The notes under the pieces are model-generated. The model was not told the origin of the DNA, ran no database searches, and saw nothing but the letters and a program-made list of their open reading frames with translations. Positions 25,315 to 34,591 of a DNA stretch of 64,000 nucleotides are shown here, one piece after another. The position numbers and the translations under genes are program-made. The first letter of the stretch is position 1. Each line of letters starts with the position of its first letter. This DNA comes from Capnocytophaga sp. oral taxon 338 str. F0234 (GTDB taxonomy: Bacteria > Bacteroidota > Bacteroidia > Flavobacteriales > Flavobacteriaceae): NCBI RefSeq assembly GCF_000192225.1, contig NZ_GL872413.1, positions 963,402 to 1,027,401 on the forward strand, read 5' to 3'.

Positions 25315-25872
25315 ATGGAGCAAAAAATACGTTGTACTTGGTGTGAAGGTAATTCTCTCTATATAGATTATCATGATACTGAATGGGGAAAATTCACTTA
25401 TGAAGAAAATACACTCTTTGAGTTTCTCATTTTAGAGGGATTCCAAGCAGGATTAAGTTGGTTGACTATATTGAAAAAAAGAGATGACTTTCGCAAAGCT
25501 TTTGATGACTTTGATCCTATGAAAGTTGCTTCTTATGATGAAAGGAAAGTAGAAGAACTTCTTTCCAATGAAAGAATTATACGTAATAAACTTAAAGTCC
25601 AAGCTGCAATTAATAATGCGAAAAGATTCATAGAAATACAGGAAGAATATACTTCTTTTGGTGATTATCTTAAAAGATTTGTCCCTAATCCTATTGATAA
25701 TTATCCTGATACACTTGAAGATGTTCCCTCACAATCTCCCTTGTCAGACCTATTGAGCAAAGATTTGAAAAAAAGAGGATTCAAATTTGTTGGCGCTACA
25801 ATTATCTATTCTTTTTTACAAGCAACGGGTCGTATAAATGACCATTTAAAAAATTGTTTTACAAGAGAATAA
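25315..25872 (+). CDS. tag: DNA-3-methyladenine glycosylase I
   Basis: Base-excision repair enzyme removing 3-methyladenine. The 185 residues carry the zinc ligands of the Tag family: C7 (RCTWC), H20 (DYHDTEWG), H177 and C181 (NDHLKNC). The core blocks FEFLILEGFQAGLSWLTIL and GFKFVGATIIYSFLQATG are typical. It is a single gene with its own promoter and terminator. Confidence 0.93.
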   Translation: MEQKIRCTWCEGNSLYIDYHDTEWGKFTYEENTLFEFLILEGFQAGLSWLTILKKRDDFRKAFDDFDPMKVASYDERKVEELLSNERIIRNKLKVQAAINNAKRFIEIQEEYTSFGDYLKRFVPNPIDNYPDTLEDVPSQSPLSDLLSKDLKKRGFKFVGATIIYSFLQATGRINDHLKNCFTRE

Positions 25873-25901
25873 AATAATATATAGTCTACTTTGTTAAAAA
25901 A

Positions 25902-25938
25902 CTTATAGAATAGTATGTGTATTATTCTATAAGCTTTT
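25902..25938 (+). terminator. Terminator of tag
   Basis: Perfect 11-bp stem (25902-25912 with 25923-25933), 10-base loop, then CTTTTATT. The remaining sequence up to 26187 is AT-rich and I see no gene in it. Confidence 0.75.
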
Positions 25939-26165
25939 ATTATAAACAATTAACTTTTTTATATGAACAAATATTGTTGATAACTCTTAATTAACAACAA
26001 TTCTATTTTTGTTGAAAATTATTTTATTCTTGTTAATTTCTCTTCTTTAATATATATTAAATATAGTTGTAAATATTTGATATATAACCATTTATGATAT
26101 ATATCTTATTCTAATTTATTTCTTAAAAACAGAAATATTTTCTAATGCCCATTCTGTACAAATTA

Positions 26166-26194
26166 GTTGATATAGATATTTGCTTGTAATTTTG
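26166..26194 (+). promoter_or_regulatory. Promoter of the ACC deaminase-like gene
   Basis: TTG (26166-26168), 18 bases, TAATTTTG (26187-26194), then the ATG 25 bases on. Confidence 0.6.
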
Positions 26195-26218
26195 TAACAG
26201 AATTTGACATAGCTGTGA

Positions 26219-27148
26219 ATGATAGATGTCCCTTACATAGAAACCCAAAAAGTACCTATTATTTATCCTAAGGGAATAGAACTTTATATAAAACGAGAAG
26301 ATAGAACTCATATTTATATTTCAGGAAATAAATATAGAAAATTGAAATATAATATTATAGAGGCTATTCAAAGAGGTTATAAGCGGTTGATAACTTTTGG
26401 AGGAGCTTATTCCAATCATATTGCTGCTACAGCTTATGCTGGGAAACTTGCAGGGATAAGAACTATAGGAGTTATTCGTGGTGATGAATTAGCCACAAAA
26501 GTAGCAGAGAACCCTACACTTTGTTTTGCTCATGATTGTGGTATGCAATTTTATTTTGTTAGTCGTGAGCATTTTCGTCAAAAACAAACGGATGCTTTTA
26601 AGGAAGAACTTGCTCAACTTTTTGGAGATTATTACTATGTTCCTGAAGGAGGTACTAATGCTTTGGCTATCAAGGGTACAGAGGAGATACTTACTCCAGA
26701 GGATGAGATATATGACTATATTGCTACAGCTGTGGGAACTGGAGGTACTATTGCAGGACTGATTAATAGTGCTTTTGTACATCAAAAAGTATTGGGTTTT
26801 CCTGCTCTTAAAGGAGAGTTTCTAGAAGAAGAACTCAAAAAATGGGTACATAACTTTGATAATTGGACACTTATACATGATTATAATTTAGGAGGATATG
26901 CCAAAATAAATGAAGACCTTATTTCTTTTCTTAATGATTTCTTCAGGCAGACTCATATTCCACTTGATCCTATTTACACAGGAAAGATGGTTTATGGACT
27001 TACAGATTTGATAAAAAAGGGCTATTTTCCTCCCAATAGTAAAATAATGGCTATTCACACTGGTGGATTGCAAGGAATATATGGAATGAATCAAAAACTT
27101 AGTAAAACAAAAAAACAGATAATTAATTATGAACAAGAAATTAATTAG
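26219..27148 (+). CDS. ACC deaminase/D-cysteine desulfhydrase family PLP enzyme
   Basis: Fold-type II PLP enzyme of 309 residues. K38 in SGNKYRKLKYN is the PLP lysine, FGGAYSNHIAATA (about 60-72) binds substrate carboxylate, and AVGTGGTIAGL (about 170-180) binds the PLP phosphate. The family includes 1-aminocyclopropane-1-carboxylate deaminase and D-cysteine desulfhydrase. In Bacteroidetes the second activity (D-cysteine to pyruvate, H2S and ammonia) is more plausible, but I cannot decide. Its last 20 bases overlap the glucosaminidase gene, so the two are translationally linked. Confidence 0.85.
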   Translation: MIDVPYIETQKVPIIYPKGIELYIKREDRTHIYISGNKYRKLKYNIIEAIQRGYKRLITFGGAYSNHIAATAYAGKLAGIRTIGVIRGDELATKVAENPTLCFAHDCGMQFYFVSREHFRQKQTDAFKEELAQLFGDYYYVPEGGTNALAIKGTEEILTPEDEIYDYIATAVGTGGTIAGLINSAFVHQKVLGFPALKGEFLEEELKKWVHNFDNWTLIHDYNLGGYAKINEDLISFLNDFFRQTHIPLDPIYTGKMVYGLTDLIKKGYFPPNSKIMAIHTGGLQGIYGMNQKLSKTKKQIINYEQEIN

Positions 27149-28265
27149 TCTTTTGTGTTTGTTATTGATAGTAAGTTCATGTAACACTACACAGAGAAGC
27201 CTTTCATCTCGAAAACCTATTACTCGTATTCCTGAAAAGGTATTGACAGAAAGCAAACGTACTCAAACCTATATTAATAAGGATATCCCTGAAACTCCTG
27301 AAGAACTCCGAGCTACTTCAGCAGTGAAAGTAACTCCTGCTCTTATTCGTGAATATATTAATACCTACAAAGATATTGCTATGGTGGAAATGCAACGCTA
27401 TGGTATTCCAGCAAGTATCACTTTAGCTCAAGCAATATTAGAGAGTGGTTCTGGACAAGGACGATTGGCGCGCCATGCACGTAACCATTTTGGAATCAAA
27501 TGTCATTATGGTTGGGAAGGAGATACAATTACCCATGATGATGATGCTAAAGGAGAGTGCTTCCGTAAGTATGAGCATGCAGAGGCTTCCTTTGAGGATC
27601 ATTCTCAGTTTCTTCTAAATCGTACTCGTTATGCTTCTCTTTTTGAACTAAAAGCAGGAGATTATAAAGGATGGGCTTATGGACTTAAAAAAGCAGGATA
27701 TGCCACCGACCCTGGGTATTCTCAAAAACTTCTTACTCTTATTAGTAAGTATGAGCTTCATCAATATGATACTCAGGTATTAGGATTTGCCTACAAAGAA
27801 GAAAAATCTATTTCTCCTATTCCTAATACTCCTCCTATTCCTGTTGGCAATAAAAAAGAAAATATTACCAAAGGAAATGATGCCCTTGTAGGGAAAATGA
27901 GTAGCATTTCAGCTACTGGGACAGCAAGTATTAATACTGCTAAAAAGAATACTCCTATTAGAAAAGATAGTACGCAAATAGCTCAAAAGATAAGTAATAC
28001 TCAAATAGCTGATAAAAAAGTGAATGCTATTGTTAAAAAGGATAGTATGACTGTTGATAGTACTCGTGTGGTAAAACCTCAATCAACAAATAATATTACA
28101 GAAGAACCTGCTATGGATATAATAAAAATGTATATTGTAAAAAAGGGAGATACTTTGTATGGTATTGCTCGTAGAGCAGGGGTAACCGTAGAACAATTGA
28201 TGAATCTTAATAACATGAATAATTCTAATCTGAATTTGGGACAGATACTTGTTATTCGAGAGTAA
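27129..28265 (+). CDS. GH73 glucosaminidase lipoprotein with LysM domain
   Basis: Peptidoglycan hydrolase of 378 residues. The signal peptide ends IVSSC (C18), a lipobox. The endo-beta-N-acetylglucosaminidase (GH73) domain spans about 75-215, with E105 in AQAILESGSGQG as catalytic acid and the family block NHFGIKCHYGWEGDT after it. A Ser/Thr/Lys-rich linker leads to one LysM repeat at about 333-378 (MYIVKKGDTLYGIARRAG) for glycan binding. It acts in the periplasm on cell-wall glycan, probably in growth or separation. Confidence 0.9.
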   Translation: MNKKLISLLCLLLIVSSCNTTQRSLSSRKPITRIPEKVLTESKRTQTYINKDIPETPEELRATSAVKVTPALIREYINTYKDIAMVEMQRYGIPASITLAQAILESGSGQGRLARHARNHFGIKCHYGWEGDTITHDDDAKGECFRKYEHAEASFEDHSQFLLNRTRYASLFELKAGDYKGWAYGLKKAGYATDPGYSQKLLTLISKYELHQYDTQVLGFAYKEEKSISPIPNTPPIPVGNKKENITKGNDALVGKMSSISATGTASINTAKKNTPIRKDSTQIAQKISNTQIADKKVNAIVKKDSMTVDSTRVVKPQSTNNITEEPAMDIIKMYIVKKGDTLYGIARRAGVTVEQLMNLNNMNNSNLNLGQILVIRE

Positions 28266-28277
28266 TTCTAATTTTTG

Positions 28278-29309
28278 ATGAAAACAATGTGGAAAACTCT
28301 TTCTTTGAGAGAAAAAATTCTTTTTTTGATAAATGGAATCATAGGTGCCATTTTACTTTTCGCTTATGTACTTCCCTTCATTCCTCCACGATACTTTGAA
28401 TATGCGACCTTAAGTGTTTTTACTCCCTTGTTAATGATACTTAATATAGGCTTTATTATTTTATGGTTAATATTACGTAAATGGAACTTCTTATTTTCAG
28501 CAGTACTCTTTTTCTTAGGCTTACCCTTTATGCATCGTTTTGTGCAATTCTCCCAAAACACATTACCTCCTAAGGGACAACCGAGTATCATGAGTTTTAA
28601 TGTCCGTTTACTGAACCATTACAAATGGAGTAAGGATCTCACTTTGCGAGAAAAAATAATTTCTTTTCTTAGAGAAGAGCATCCAAATATCGTTGCTTTA
28701 CAGGAATTTTATAAAAAGGAAAATGAAAGTTTCCCTTTCTATAAATATAAACGATTTATTTATAAGAATGAAAATGATAAAATAGGGCAGGCTATACTCA
28801 GTGATTATCCAATTATAGGAAGTGGATCTCTTAACTTTCCTCATACAGGGAATAATGGAGTATATGCTGATATTGTCCTTGGAAAAGATACTCTTCGCCT
28901 GTATAGTTTGCATTTTGAATCTTTTCATATTGATGATACTCAAATTACTCAAGAAAACTCAAAAAAAATACTCCTGAGCCTTCCTAAGCGTTTTGCTATT
29001 CAACAATCTCAAGTAGAACTTTTTGATGCGCATGCCGATACTTCTCCATATCCCATTATTGTTTGTGGGGATTTTAATAATACTGCCTTTTCTTATTTGT
29101 ACCAAAAAATTCAGAATAGAGGACTCATAGATAGTTTCCAAGAAGAAGGTTCAGGGTTTGGAAAGACTTATTATTTTCCTTATTTTCCTTTTCGCATTGA
29201 CTATATTTTTGCTGATCCATATTTTAAGATTACTTCTCATAAAGTATATACAGGAATCAATTATTCAGACCATTATCCCCTAAAGGCAACCTTTATAAAG
29301 AGAAAGTAA
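28278..29309 (+). CDS. Endonuclease/exonuclease/phosphatase family membrane protein
   Basis: About three membrane segments in the first 95 residues, then an EEP-fold domain. Motifs are SFNVRLLN, VALQEFY (catalytic Glu), CGDFNNT and the final FRIDYIFADP and SDHYPL (catalytic His). The start is placed at ATG 28278; a TTG three bases earlier is also in frame. It follows the glucosaminidase gene by 12 bases. Members of this membrane-anchored group are widespread in Bacteroidetes and their substrate (nucleic acid or phospholipid/sphingolipid) is unknown. Confidence 0.8.
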   Translation: MKTMWKTLSLREKILFLINGIIGAILLFAYVLPFIPPRYFEYATLSVFTPLLMILNIGFIILWLILRKWNFLFSAVLFFLGLPFMHRFVQFSQNTLPPKGQPSIMSFNVRLLNHYKWSKDLTLREKIISFLREEHPNIVALQEFYKKENESFPFYKYKRFIYKNENDKIGQAILSDYPIIGSGSLNFPHTGNNGVYADIVLGKDTLRLYSLHFESFHIDDTQITQENSKKILLSLPKRFAIQQSQVELFDAHADTSPYPIIVCGDFNNTAFSYLYQKIQNRGLIDSFQEEGSGFGKTYYFPYFPFRIDYIFADPYFKITSHKVYTGINYSDHYPLKATFIKRK

Positions 29310-29382
29310 CTAATGATCAGTAACATATAACTTGTAATAAATAATTAATTATTAATCATTAGGAAATTAATCATTGATTTCG

Positions 29383-29390
29383 TACTTTTG
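29383..29390 (+). promoter_or_regulatory. -7 element of lgt
   Basis: TACTTTTG lies 20 bases before the lgt ATG. No clear -33 TTG is present. Confidence 0.5.
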
Positions 29391-29410
29391 TCCCTTATAA
29401 AACTCTTTAT

Positions 29411-30331
29411 ATGGACTGGAATCCCAATCAGGTATTACTTGACCTGCATTTTATACAAATACGCTACTATAGCCTTATGTTTGTTATTGCCTTTTCTTTA
29501 GGCTTTTACATCACCAAAAAAATCTTTTTAGCAGAAAACAAACCTTTAGAGAAACTCGATACCTTGGTCATCTATGTAGCCATAGCAACGCTTTTGGGTG
29601 CACGCTTAGGACATGTTTTCTTCTATGATTGGGCATATTTTAAGCATCATTTATTGGAAATTATTCTACCTTTTCGTTTTTCTCCTAAATTTGAGCTTAC
29701 AGGATTTGCAGGTTTAGCAAGTCATGGAGCAGCAGTGGGTATTATTATAGCAATGATTCTATACATACATAGGTATCCTGAATTCAAACTTTCTTGGATA
29801 CTTGACCGTATTGTGATTCCCATTACTATAGGAGGGATGTTTGTTCGCTTTGGTAACTTTATGAACTCTGAGATTGTAGGGAAAGTGGTGGATAAATCAT
29901 TCCCTTTTGCAGTAAAGTTTTTGCAATCAGGTGATTTTAGCCCCTATCAGGCTATGGAACTTACGGGGCAAAACACCCCACAAAAAGCCTTTGAAGTGAT
30001 TGCCCACAACCCACAATTTGTAGAAATCTATAACCAAATTCCTTACCGACATCCAGTACAACTCTACGAGGCTATTTGTTACTTTTTTCTTTTCTGGCTG
30101 CTCTATTACCTCTATTGGAAAACCAACAAGAAAAACCAGCCTTATTTTATCTTTGGTGTGTTCCTTATCGCCCTTTGGACTATTCGTTTCCTTGTAGAGT
30201 ATGTCAAGGACAGTCAAGGCGGTATTGAGAATACCTTAGGTATCTTCTCCACAGGACAGTGGCTGAGTATCCCCTTTATCCTCGCTGGGGTATTTCTGCT
30301 GTTCTTTAAGAGAAATAAAGATATACATTAA
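29411..30331 (+). CDS. lgt: Prolipoprotein diacylglyceryl transferase
   Basis: Integral membrane enzyme transferring diacylglyceryl from phosphatidylglycerol to the lipobox cysteine of prolipoproteins. Family blocks are IRYYSLMFVIAF near the start, LGARLGHVFFYDW (about 57-69), FAGLASHGAAVG (about 98-109, with the essential His-Gly) and RFGNFMNSEIVG (about 140-151, with the essential Arg). About seven membrane segments in 306 residues. The G+C content rises toward the 3' half and into the next gene. Confidence 0.95.
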   Translation: MDWNPNQVLLDLHFIQIRYYSLMFVIAFSLGFYITKKIFLAENKPLEKLDTLVIYVAIATLLGARLGHVFFYDWAYFKHHLLEIILPFRFSPKFELTGFAGLASHGAAVGIIIAMILYIHRYPEFKLSWILDRIVIPITIGGMFVRFGNFMNSEIVGKVVDKSFPFAVKFLQSGDFSPYQAMELTGQNTPQKAFEVIAHNPQFVEIYNQIPYRHPVQLYEAICYFFLFWLLYYLYWKTNKKNQPYFIFGVFLIALWTIRFLVEYVKDSQGGIENTLGIFSTGQWLSIPFILAGVFLLFFKRNKDIH

Positions 30332-30359
30332 AAAGGAACTACAACAAATAGATTTTTTT

Positions 30360-31568
30360 ATGTTGAACATAGAACGCTTTATATCCAAATACGTTACCAA
30401 ACGTCCTGAGAGTATGTTTCTTAAGGATTTACATGCTCACCAAAAAGAGCTTACCGCAGCCATAGAAGGGAAGCGTGTATTAGTCATAGGAGGTGCAGGC
30501 TCTATAGGGAGTTCTTATATTAAAGTACTATTACCTTTTAAACCTAAAACCTTGGTAGTGGTGGATATTAATGAAAATGGACTAACTGAACTCACCCGTG
30601 AGCTACGTAGTACTTCCGCTTTCTCAGTACCCGATGACTATGTAACCTACCCCATGAGCTATGCTGATGATACTTTTGTAAAGATGTTCAAAGCTCGTGG
30701 CGGATTTGATATAGTAGCTAATTTTTCTGCTCACAAGCATGTACGCTCAGAAAAAGATAAATATTCTGTAGAAGCCTTACTGAAAAACAATGTAATCAAT
30801 GCCAAAGGCTTCTTAGACTTGTTATGTGATTATCCCCCTGAACATTTCTTCTGTGTCTCCACAGACAAAGCTGCTAACCCCGTAAATATCATGGGAGGAA
30901 GCAAGAAGATTATGGAAGATATGATCATGGCCTACGCAAAAATTTTCCCTGTAACTACTGCTCGTTTTGCCAATGTGGCTTTCTCCAACGGTTCCCTACC
31001 TGCCGGATTTTTAGAGCGTATTGCCAAGAACCACCCCTTATCCGCCCCCTCAGATGTAACACGCTATTTTGTATCCCCTGAAGAAAGTGGACAAATATGC
31101 CTAATGGCTTGTATATTAGGAACTACAGGGCAAATATACTTTCCAAAACTAAAAAAAGAACAAGCACTTACTTTCTCCACTATAGCTACAGAATTACTTA
31201 AAGGCTTAGGATATGAACCCTTAGAATGTCACAGTGAGACAGAGGCTATTGCCAAAGCAGAAAGTAGGAAAGAAAATGACAAATGGTATCCTGTTTATTT
31301 CTCAAAGAGTGATACCACTGGAGAAAAGCCCTACGAAGAGTTTTATACCGAAGGAGAACAAGTTCTTTTAGACAAATATGAATCTTTGGGTGTGATCAAC
31401 CTTCAAAGTTTCAAAGAACTGACTGAAATAGAAAATTTTATCAAAGAGCTAACAAAACTATTTGACAACCCTGACACCCAAAAGAATGATATAACCCAAC
31501 TGATGAGAAGGTTCTTAGTGAATTTTGATCATCAAGAGACTGGGAAATATTTAGATAGTAAAATGTAG
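30360..31568 (+). CDS. Nucleotide-sugar 4,6-dehydratase-like SDR
   Basis: 402-residue member of the WbpM/CapD/PseB-type extended SDRs that make 4-keto-6-deoxy sugars from UDP- or GDP-HexNAc. The nucleotide-binding motif GGAGSIGSSYI is at about 44-54. The active-site region is STDKAANPVNIMGGSKK, where the usual Tyr is Met, as in the WbpM/CapD branch. The ending ETGKYLDSKM is shared, as I recall, with dehydratases found in legionaminic-acid-type clusters. The next gene is a CBS-nucleotidyltransferase of the PtmE kind, which strengthens that reading, but no NeuB-type synthase gene is in the window. Product: probably a modified amino sugar for surface glycan. Confidence 0.8.
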   Translation: MLNIERFISKYVTKRPESMFLKDLHAHQKELTAAIEGKRVLVIGGAGSIGSSYIKVLLPFKPKTLVVVDINENGLTELTRELRSTSAFSVPDDYVTYPMSYADDTFVKMFKARGGFDIVANFSAHKHVRSEKDKYSVEALLKNNVINAKGFLDLLCDYPPEHFFCVSTDKAANPVNIMGGSKKIMEDMIMAYAKIFPVTTARFANVAFSNGSLPAGFLERIAKNHPLSAPSDVTRYFVSPEESGQICLMACILGTTGQIYFPKLKKEQALTFSTIATELLKGLGYEPLECHSETEAIAKAESRKENDKWYPVYFSKSDTTGEKPYEEFYTEGEQVLLDKYESLGVINLQSFKELTEIENFIKELTKLFDNPDTQKNDITQLMRRFLVNFDHQETGKYLDSKM

Positions 31569-31604
31569 TAAGGTAAATAGTATATTTTTTGGATAGAACA
31601 ATAC

Positions 31605-32648
31605 ATGGAAACGAATGTTTTAATACATAAAGATAAAAATCTAATAGAAGGACTGAAGAAACTAAGTGAGTTACAGGACATCAGTAGGCTTATCCTCTTT
31701 GTAATAGATGATAATAATAGAGTAATTGGTTCTGTAACCGATGGAGATATTAGGCGTTCTATTGTAAATGAACAAAATCTACAAAAGAAGTTAGGCGATA
31801 TTTGTAACCGATCATTTAAACATCTTTTACAGAGTAGTGCTTATCAGAGTTTTGAAAGTTTTAGAAAAGCGGACATCAGGATCCTACCTGTTCTTGATCA
31901 AAAAGGACAGATGGTGGAGCTTATAGACTTAGAAAAAACAAAAGCAAAACTCCCCTTAGAAGCTGTTATTATGGCAGGAGGGCGAGGAAAGCGCCTAAGC
32001 CCTTTGACTGATACAGTTCCAAAGCCTATGCTTCCTTTGGGTGGTAAGCCTATCATTGAATATAATATTGATAGACTGATCAGTTTTGGAATCCGAAAGC
32101 TCTACATCTCTATAAAATACCTCGGAAAACAAATCATAGATTATTTTGGAGATGGAAAGCAAAAGGGTATTCACATTGAATATATACAAGAAGAAGAACC
32201 TTTGGGTACAGCCGGTGCATTAGCCTTAATTGACTCTATAGCGACAGAACATGTCTTATTGATGAATAGTGATTTATTCACTAACATCAATCTTGAGTCT
32301 CTCTACCTAAAGTTAATCAATGAGCAAGCAGATATGTCAGTGGCCTCTACTGAATACAAAGTAGATGTACCTTATGCCATTTTTGAAACCAATCAAGGAA
32401 GAGTGGTTAACTTTAAGGAAAAACCTAGCTTTATATATTATTCTAATGCAGGAGTTTATATACTGAAAAAGTCCTTAGTTCAGAAAATTCCTAAAGGAAA
32501 ATATTGTGATATTACAGATGTTATGGAACAATTAATCTGTGAAGGAGGAAAACTTGTCTATGATCCAATTATAGGATATTGGATTGATATTGGAAAACCT
32601 GTTGATTACCAGCATGCACAGGAATTTATAAGACATCTAGAATACTAA
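31605..32648 (+). CDS. CBS-domain sugar-1-phosphate nucleotidyltransferase
   Basis: 347 residues. Two CBS motifs at about 5-115 (including FVIDDNNRVIGSVTDGDIRR) are followed by a nucleotidyltransferase domain starting MAGGRGKRLSPLTDTVPKPM, with MNSDLFTNIN as the metal-binding region. This is the architecture of PtmE-type enzymes that make GDP-glucosamine for legionaminic acid, and of related mannose/glucose-1-phosphate transferases. It lies 36 bases after the dehydratase gene and converges on the LTA-synthase-like gene 8 bases further on. Confidence 0.85.
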   Translation: METNVLIHKDKNLIEGLKKLSELQDISRLILFVIDDNNRVIGSVTDGDIRRSIVNEQNLQKKLGDICNRSFKHLLQSSAYQSFESFRKADIRILPVLDQKGQMVELIDLEKTKAKLPLEAVIMAGGRGKRLSPLTDTVPKPMLPLGGKPIIEYNIDRLISFGIRKLYISIKYLGKQIIDYFGDGKQKGIHIEYIQEEEPLGTAGALALIDSIATEHVLLMNSDLFTNINLESLYLKLINEQADMSVASTEYKVDVPYAIFETNQGRVVNFKEKPSFIYYSNAGVYILKKSLVQKIPKGKYCDITDVMEQLICEGGKLVYDPIIGYWIDIGKPVDYQHAQEFIRHLEY

Positions 32649-32656
32649 TCTGTGAC

Positions 32657-34588
32657 TTACTCCAGCTTATCATGGATAATCCTATCCATATAATCCTGCA
32701 TAAAGGCTCGCATGTCTGCGATGCCCTTTTTCATTTCTTCGTTATGAGTGATTTGGTCTTTGAGGTTATGGATAAGGTCTAAATCTTCCTTAGCATACAC
32801 CCCTACCACTTTTCCTTGCAAATCAAGTACATAGATGTAATTACCTTGTATAAGCTGATAAAACTGAGTATGTGTAACAAAGGCACGAGGTATCTCATCT
32901 GCCTTATCACTCAGAAGACTACGTCCCCAAGAGCGAAAAGGTTTTTGATAGCCCATAAGATCTACCAAAGTAGGAAAAATATCTATCTGTTGGCCTAATG
33001 TATCTGAACTCCCTTGAGGAATAAGTGCTTTATTCGGGCTAAACAAGATAATAGGTAAGCGATGGTGCGCTATTTTCTGTTTGTAATAATCATAATAATC
33101 ATCGGTAGTATGGTCAGAAATAATAGCAAAGATAGTATTAGCATACCAATCCTCTTTCTTAATAGTATCGAAGAATTTTAAAAGAGATAGGTCTGTATAT
33201 TCTGTAACATTGTGCATAGGAATATCCCCTGTATTGAATTGGTTTTTATACTTATCAGGAACTGTATAAGGTCCATGAGAGGATAGGGTAAAGACTGTAG
33301 CCAAAAAAGGACGCTTCATTTGATTAATATTCTTGGCAAAATATTGTAAGAAAGGTTCGTCATCTATACCCCAACTACCATTGTAATAACGGTCATCATT
33401 AAATTCGGTACGTCCTAAATAGGTCTGATAACCAATTTGGTGAGTATAACCATCAAAGTTCATAGAACCATTAGTTGCCCCATGAGCAAAAAGGGTTTGA
33501 TAACCCAGGGAACGTGCTATTTCAGGTAATGAAGACACCTTACGCTGGGCATAGCCCGAACGTACCCATGCCGTTTGAAAAGTAGGCATTCCTGCCGTTA
33601 CTGCTGAAATTCCCTCAATAGAGTGAATACTATTGGAGAATATATTGGTAAAATAGTATCCTTGCCTAGCCAATGAATCTAAAAAAGGCGTATGGCTACG
33701 ATAATTAGGAATATGAGTATGTTGGTTCATCACCCCAAAGTACTCCGCTCCCATACCTTCAAGAATAATAACCACTATATTGGGTTGATCTTTAACCTGT
33801 CGTCCATATCGTTTGATAGGCTTAATATTTTCCGCTATATAAGCATCTGTAGTAAATTTGAATTCCTTAAAGCCCTTGTTCTTACCCATGGTACGAAAGA
33901 TGGTAAAAGGTGTATTTAGTAGTATATTTACCTGAGAAATATCGCGTGCATACTTACTGGCATCCATTACTGTCAGAGGAATTACTCCCGCTTTGAATGA
34001 AAACCCTCGTATCCCAAAGATAAGTGTAGGAGCCAACAGAACCAAGACTATTGCTGAGATTATAAAGTAAGGCCTTCTATGTGTTACCTCTTCTTCTCTG
34101 ACTTGTACTTTCCTATAAAGGAATATCCATAACACAATTAACACTAAGAAAACAGCAAAAATAGCCCAATATTGTACCAAAAATCCAACCATGAGTGTCA
34201 GTGGATTGTGTTCGTTTTCTACCAAAGCCCAATCATTGGTCGTAAGGCGTGTTTTGTTATACGAAAAATATACAATATCTATAAAATTAAGTAGATATGC
34301 AGGTATATTACAAGCAAAATATACCCAAAAAAGTACTTTTTGAAAACTTTTCTTAGTGTTGATAAGTAGCGGTAGCACACTTAGGAAAATAAACAGCAGA
34401 TTCACATAGATAATAGCTGTAGTATCAAACAACAAACCATAAAAAGCAAGACGAAAGAAATCACCTATACCCTCCACACGGAGATGTGCTTGATTAAAAC
34501 AGTAAAAAGAAAGGCGTGATAAAAAATAAAATATATAAGCTAAAGTCAAACGATAAGCAAGAGCTTTGTATTCTGTAATGCGTTTCAT
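32657..34588 (-). CDS. LTA synthase-like sulfatase-family membrane protein
   Basis: 643 residues with five membrane segments in the first 195, then an extracytoplasmic alkaline-phosphatase-fold domain of the LtaS/OpgB/EptA group. These enzymes transfer phosphoglycerol or phosphoethanolamine to glycans. E277 (VIILEGMG) is the expected metal ligand. The nucleophile region is NSIHSIEGIS, with S323 where Thr is usual. Later motifs are LSSHGPYTVP and AIISDHTTDD. It is last in a minus-strand run with two glycosyltransferases and an aminotransferase. The likely role is decorating surface glycan or LPS with a phospho-group. Confidence 0.85.
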   Translation of the reverse strand: MKRITEYKALAYRLTLAYIFYFLSRLSFYCFNQAHLRVEGIGDFFRLAFYGLLFDTTAIIYVNLLFIFLSVLPLLINTKKSFQKVLFWVYFACNIPAYLLNFIDIVYFSYNKTRLTTNDWALVENEHNPLTLMVGFLVQYWAIFAVFLVLIVLWIFLYRKVQVREEEVTHRRPYFIISAIVLVLLAPTLIFGIRGFSFKAGVIPLTVMDASKYARDISQVNILLNTPFTIFRTMGKNKGFKEFKFTTDAYIAENIKPIKRYGRQVKDQPNIVVIILEGMGAEYFGVMNQHTHIPNYRSHTPFLDSLARQGYYFTNIFSNSIHSIEGISAVTAGMPTFQTAWVRSGYAQRKVSSLPEIARSLGYQTLFAHGATNGSMNFDGYTHQIGYQTYLGRTEFNDDRYYNGSWGIDDEPFLQYFAKNINQMKRPFLATVFTLSSHGPYTVPDKYKNQFNTGDIPMHNVTEYTDLSLLKFFDTIKKEDWYANTIFAIISDHTTDDYYDYYKQKIAHHRLPIILFSPNKALIPQGSSDTLGQQIDIFPTLVDLMGYQKPFRSWGRSLLSDKADEIPRAFVTHTQFYQLIQGNYIYVLDLQGKVVGVYAKEDLDLIHNLKDQITHNEEMKKGIADMRAFMQDYMDRIIHDKLE

Positions 34589-34591
34589 TGT

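Noticed and set aside
25939..26165. AT-rich stretch before the ACC deaminase-like gene as an origin or small RNA
   Set aside because: No repeated boxes, conserved stems or terminator beyond those listed; plain AT-rich spacer.
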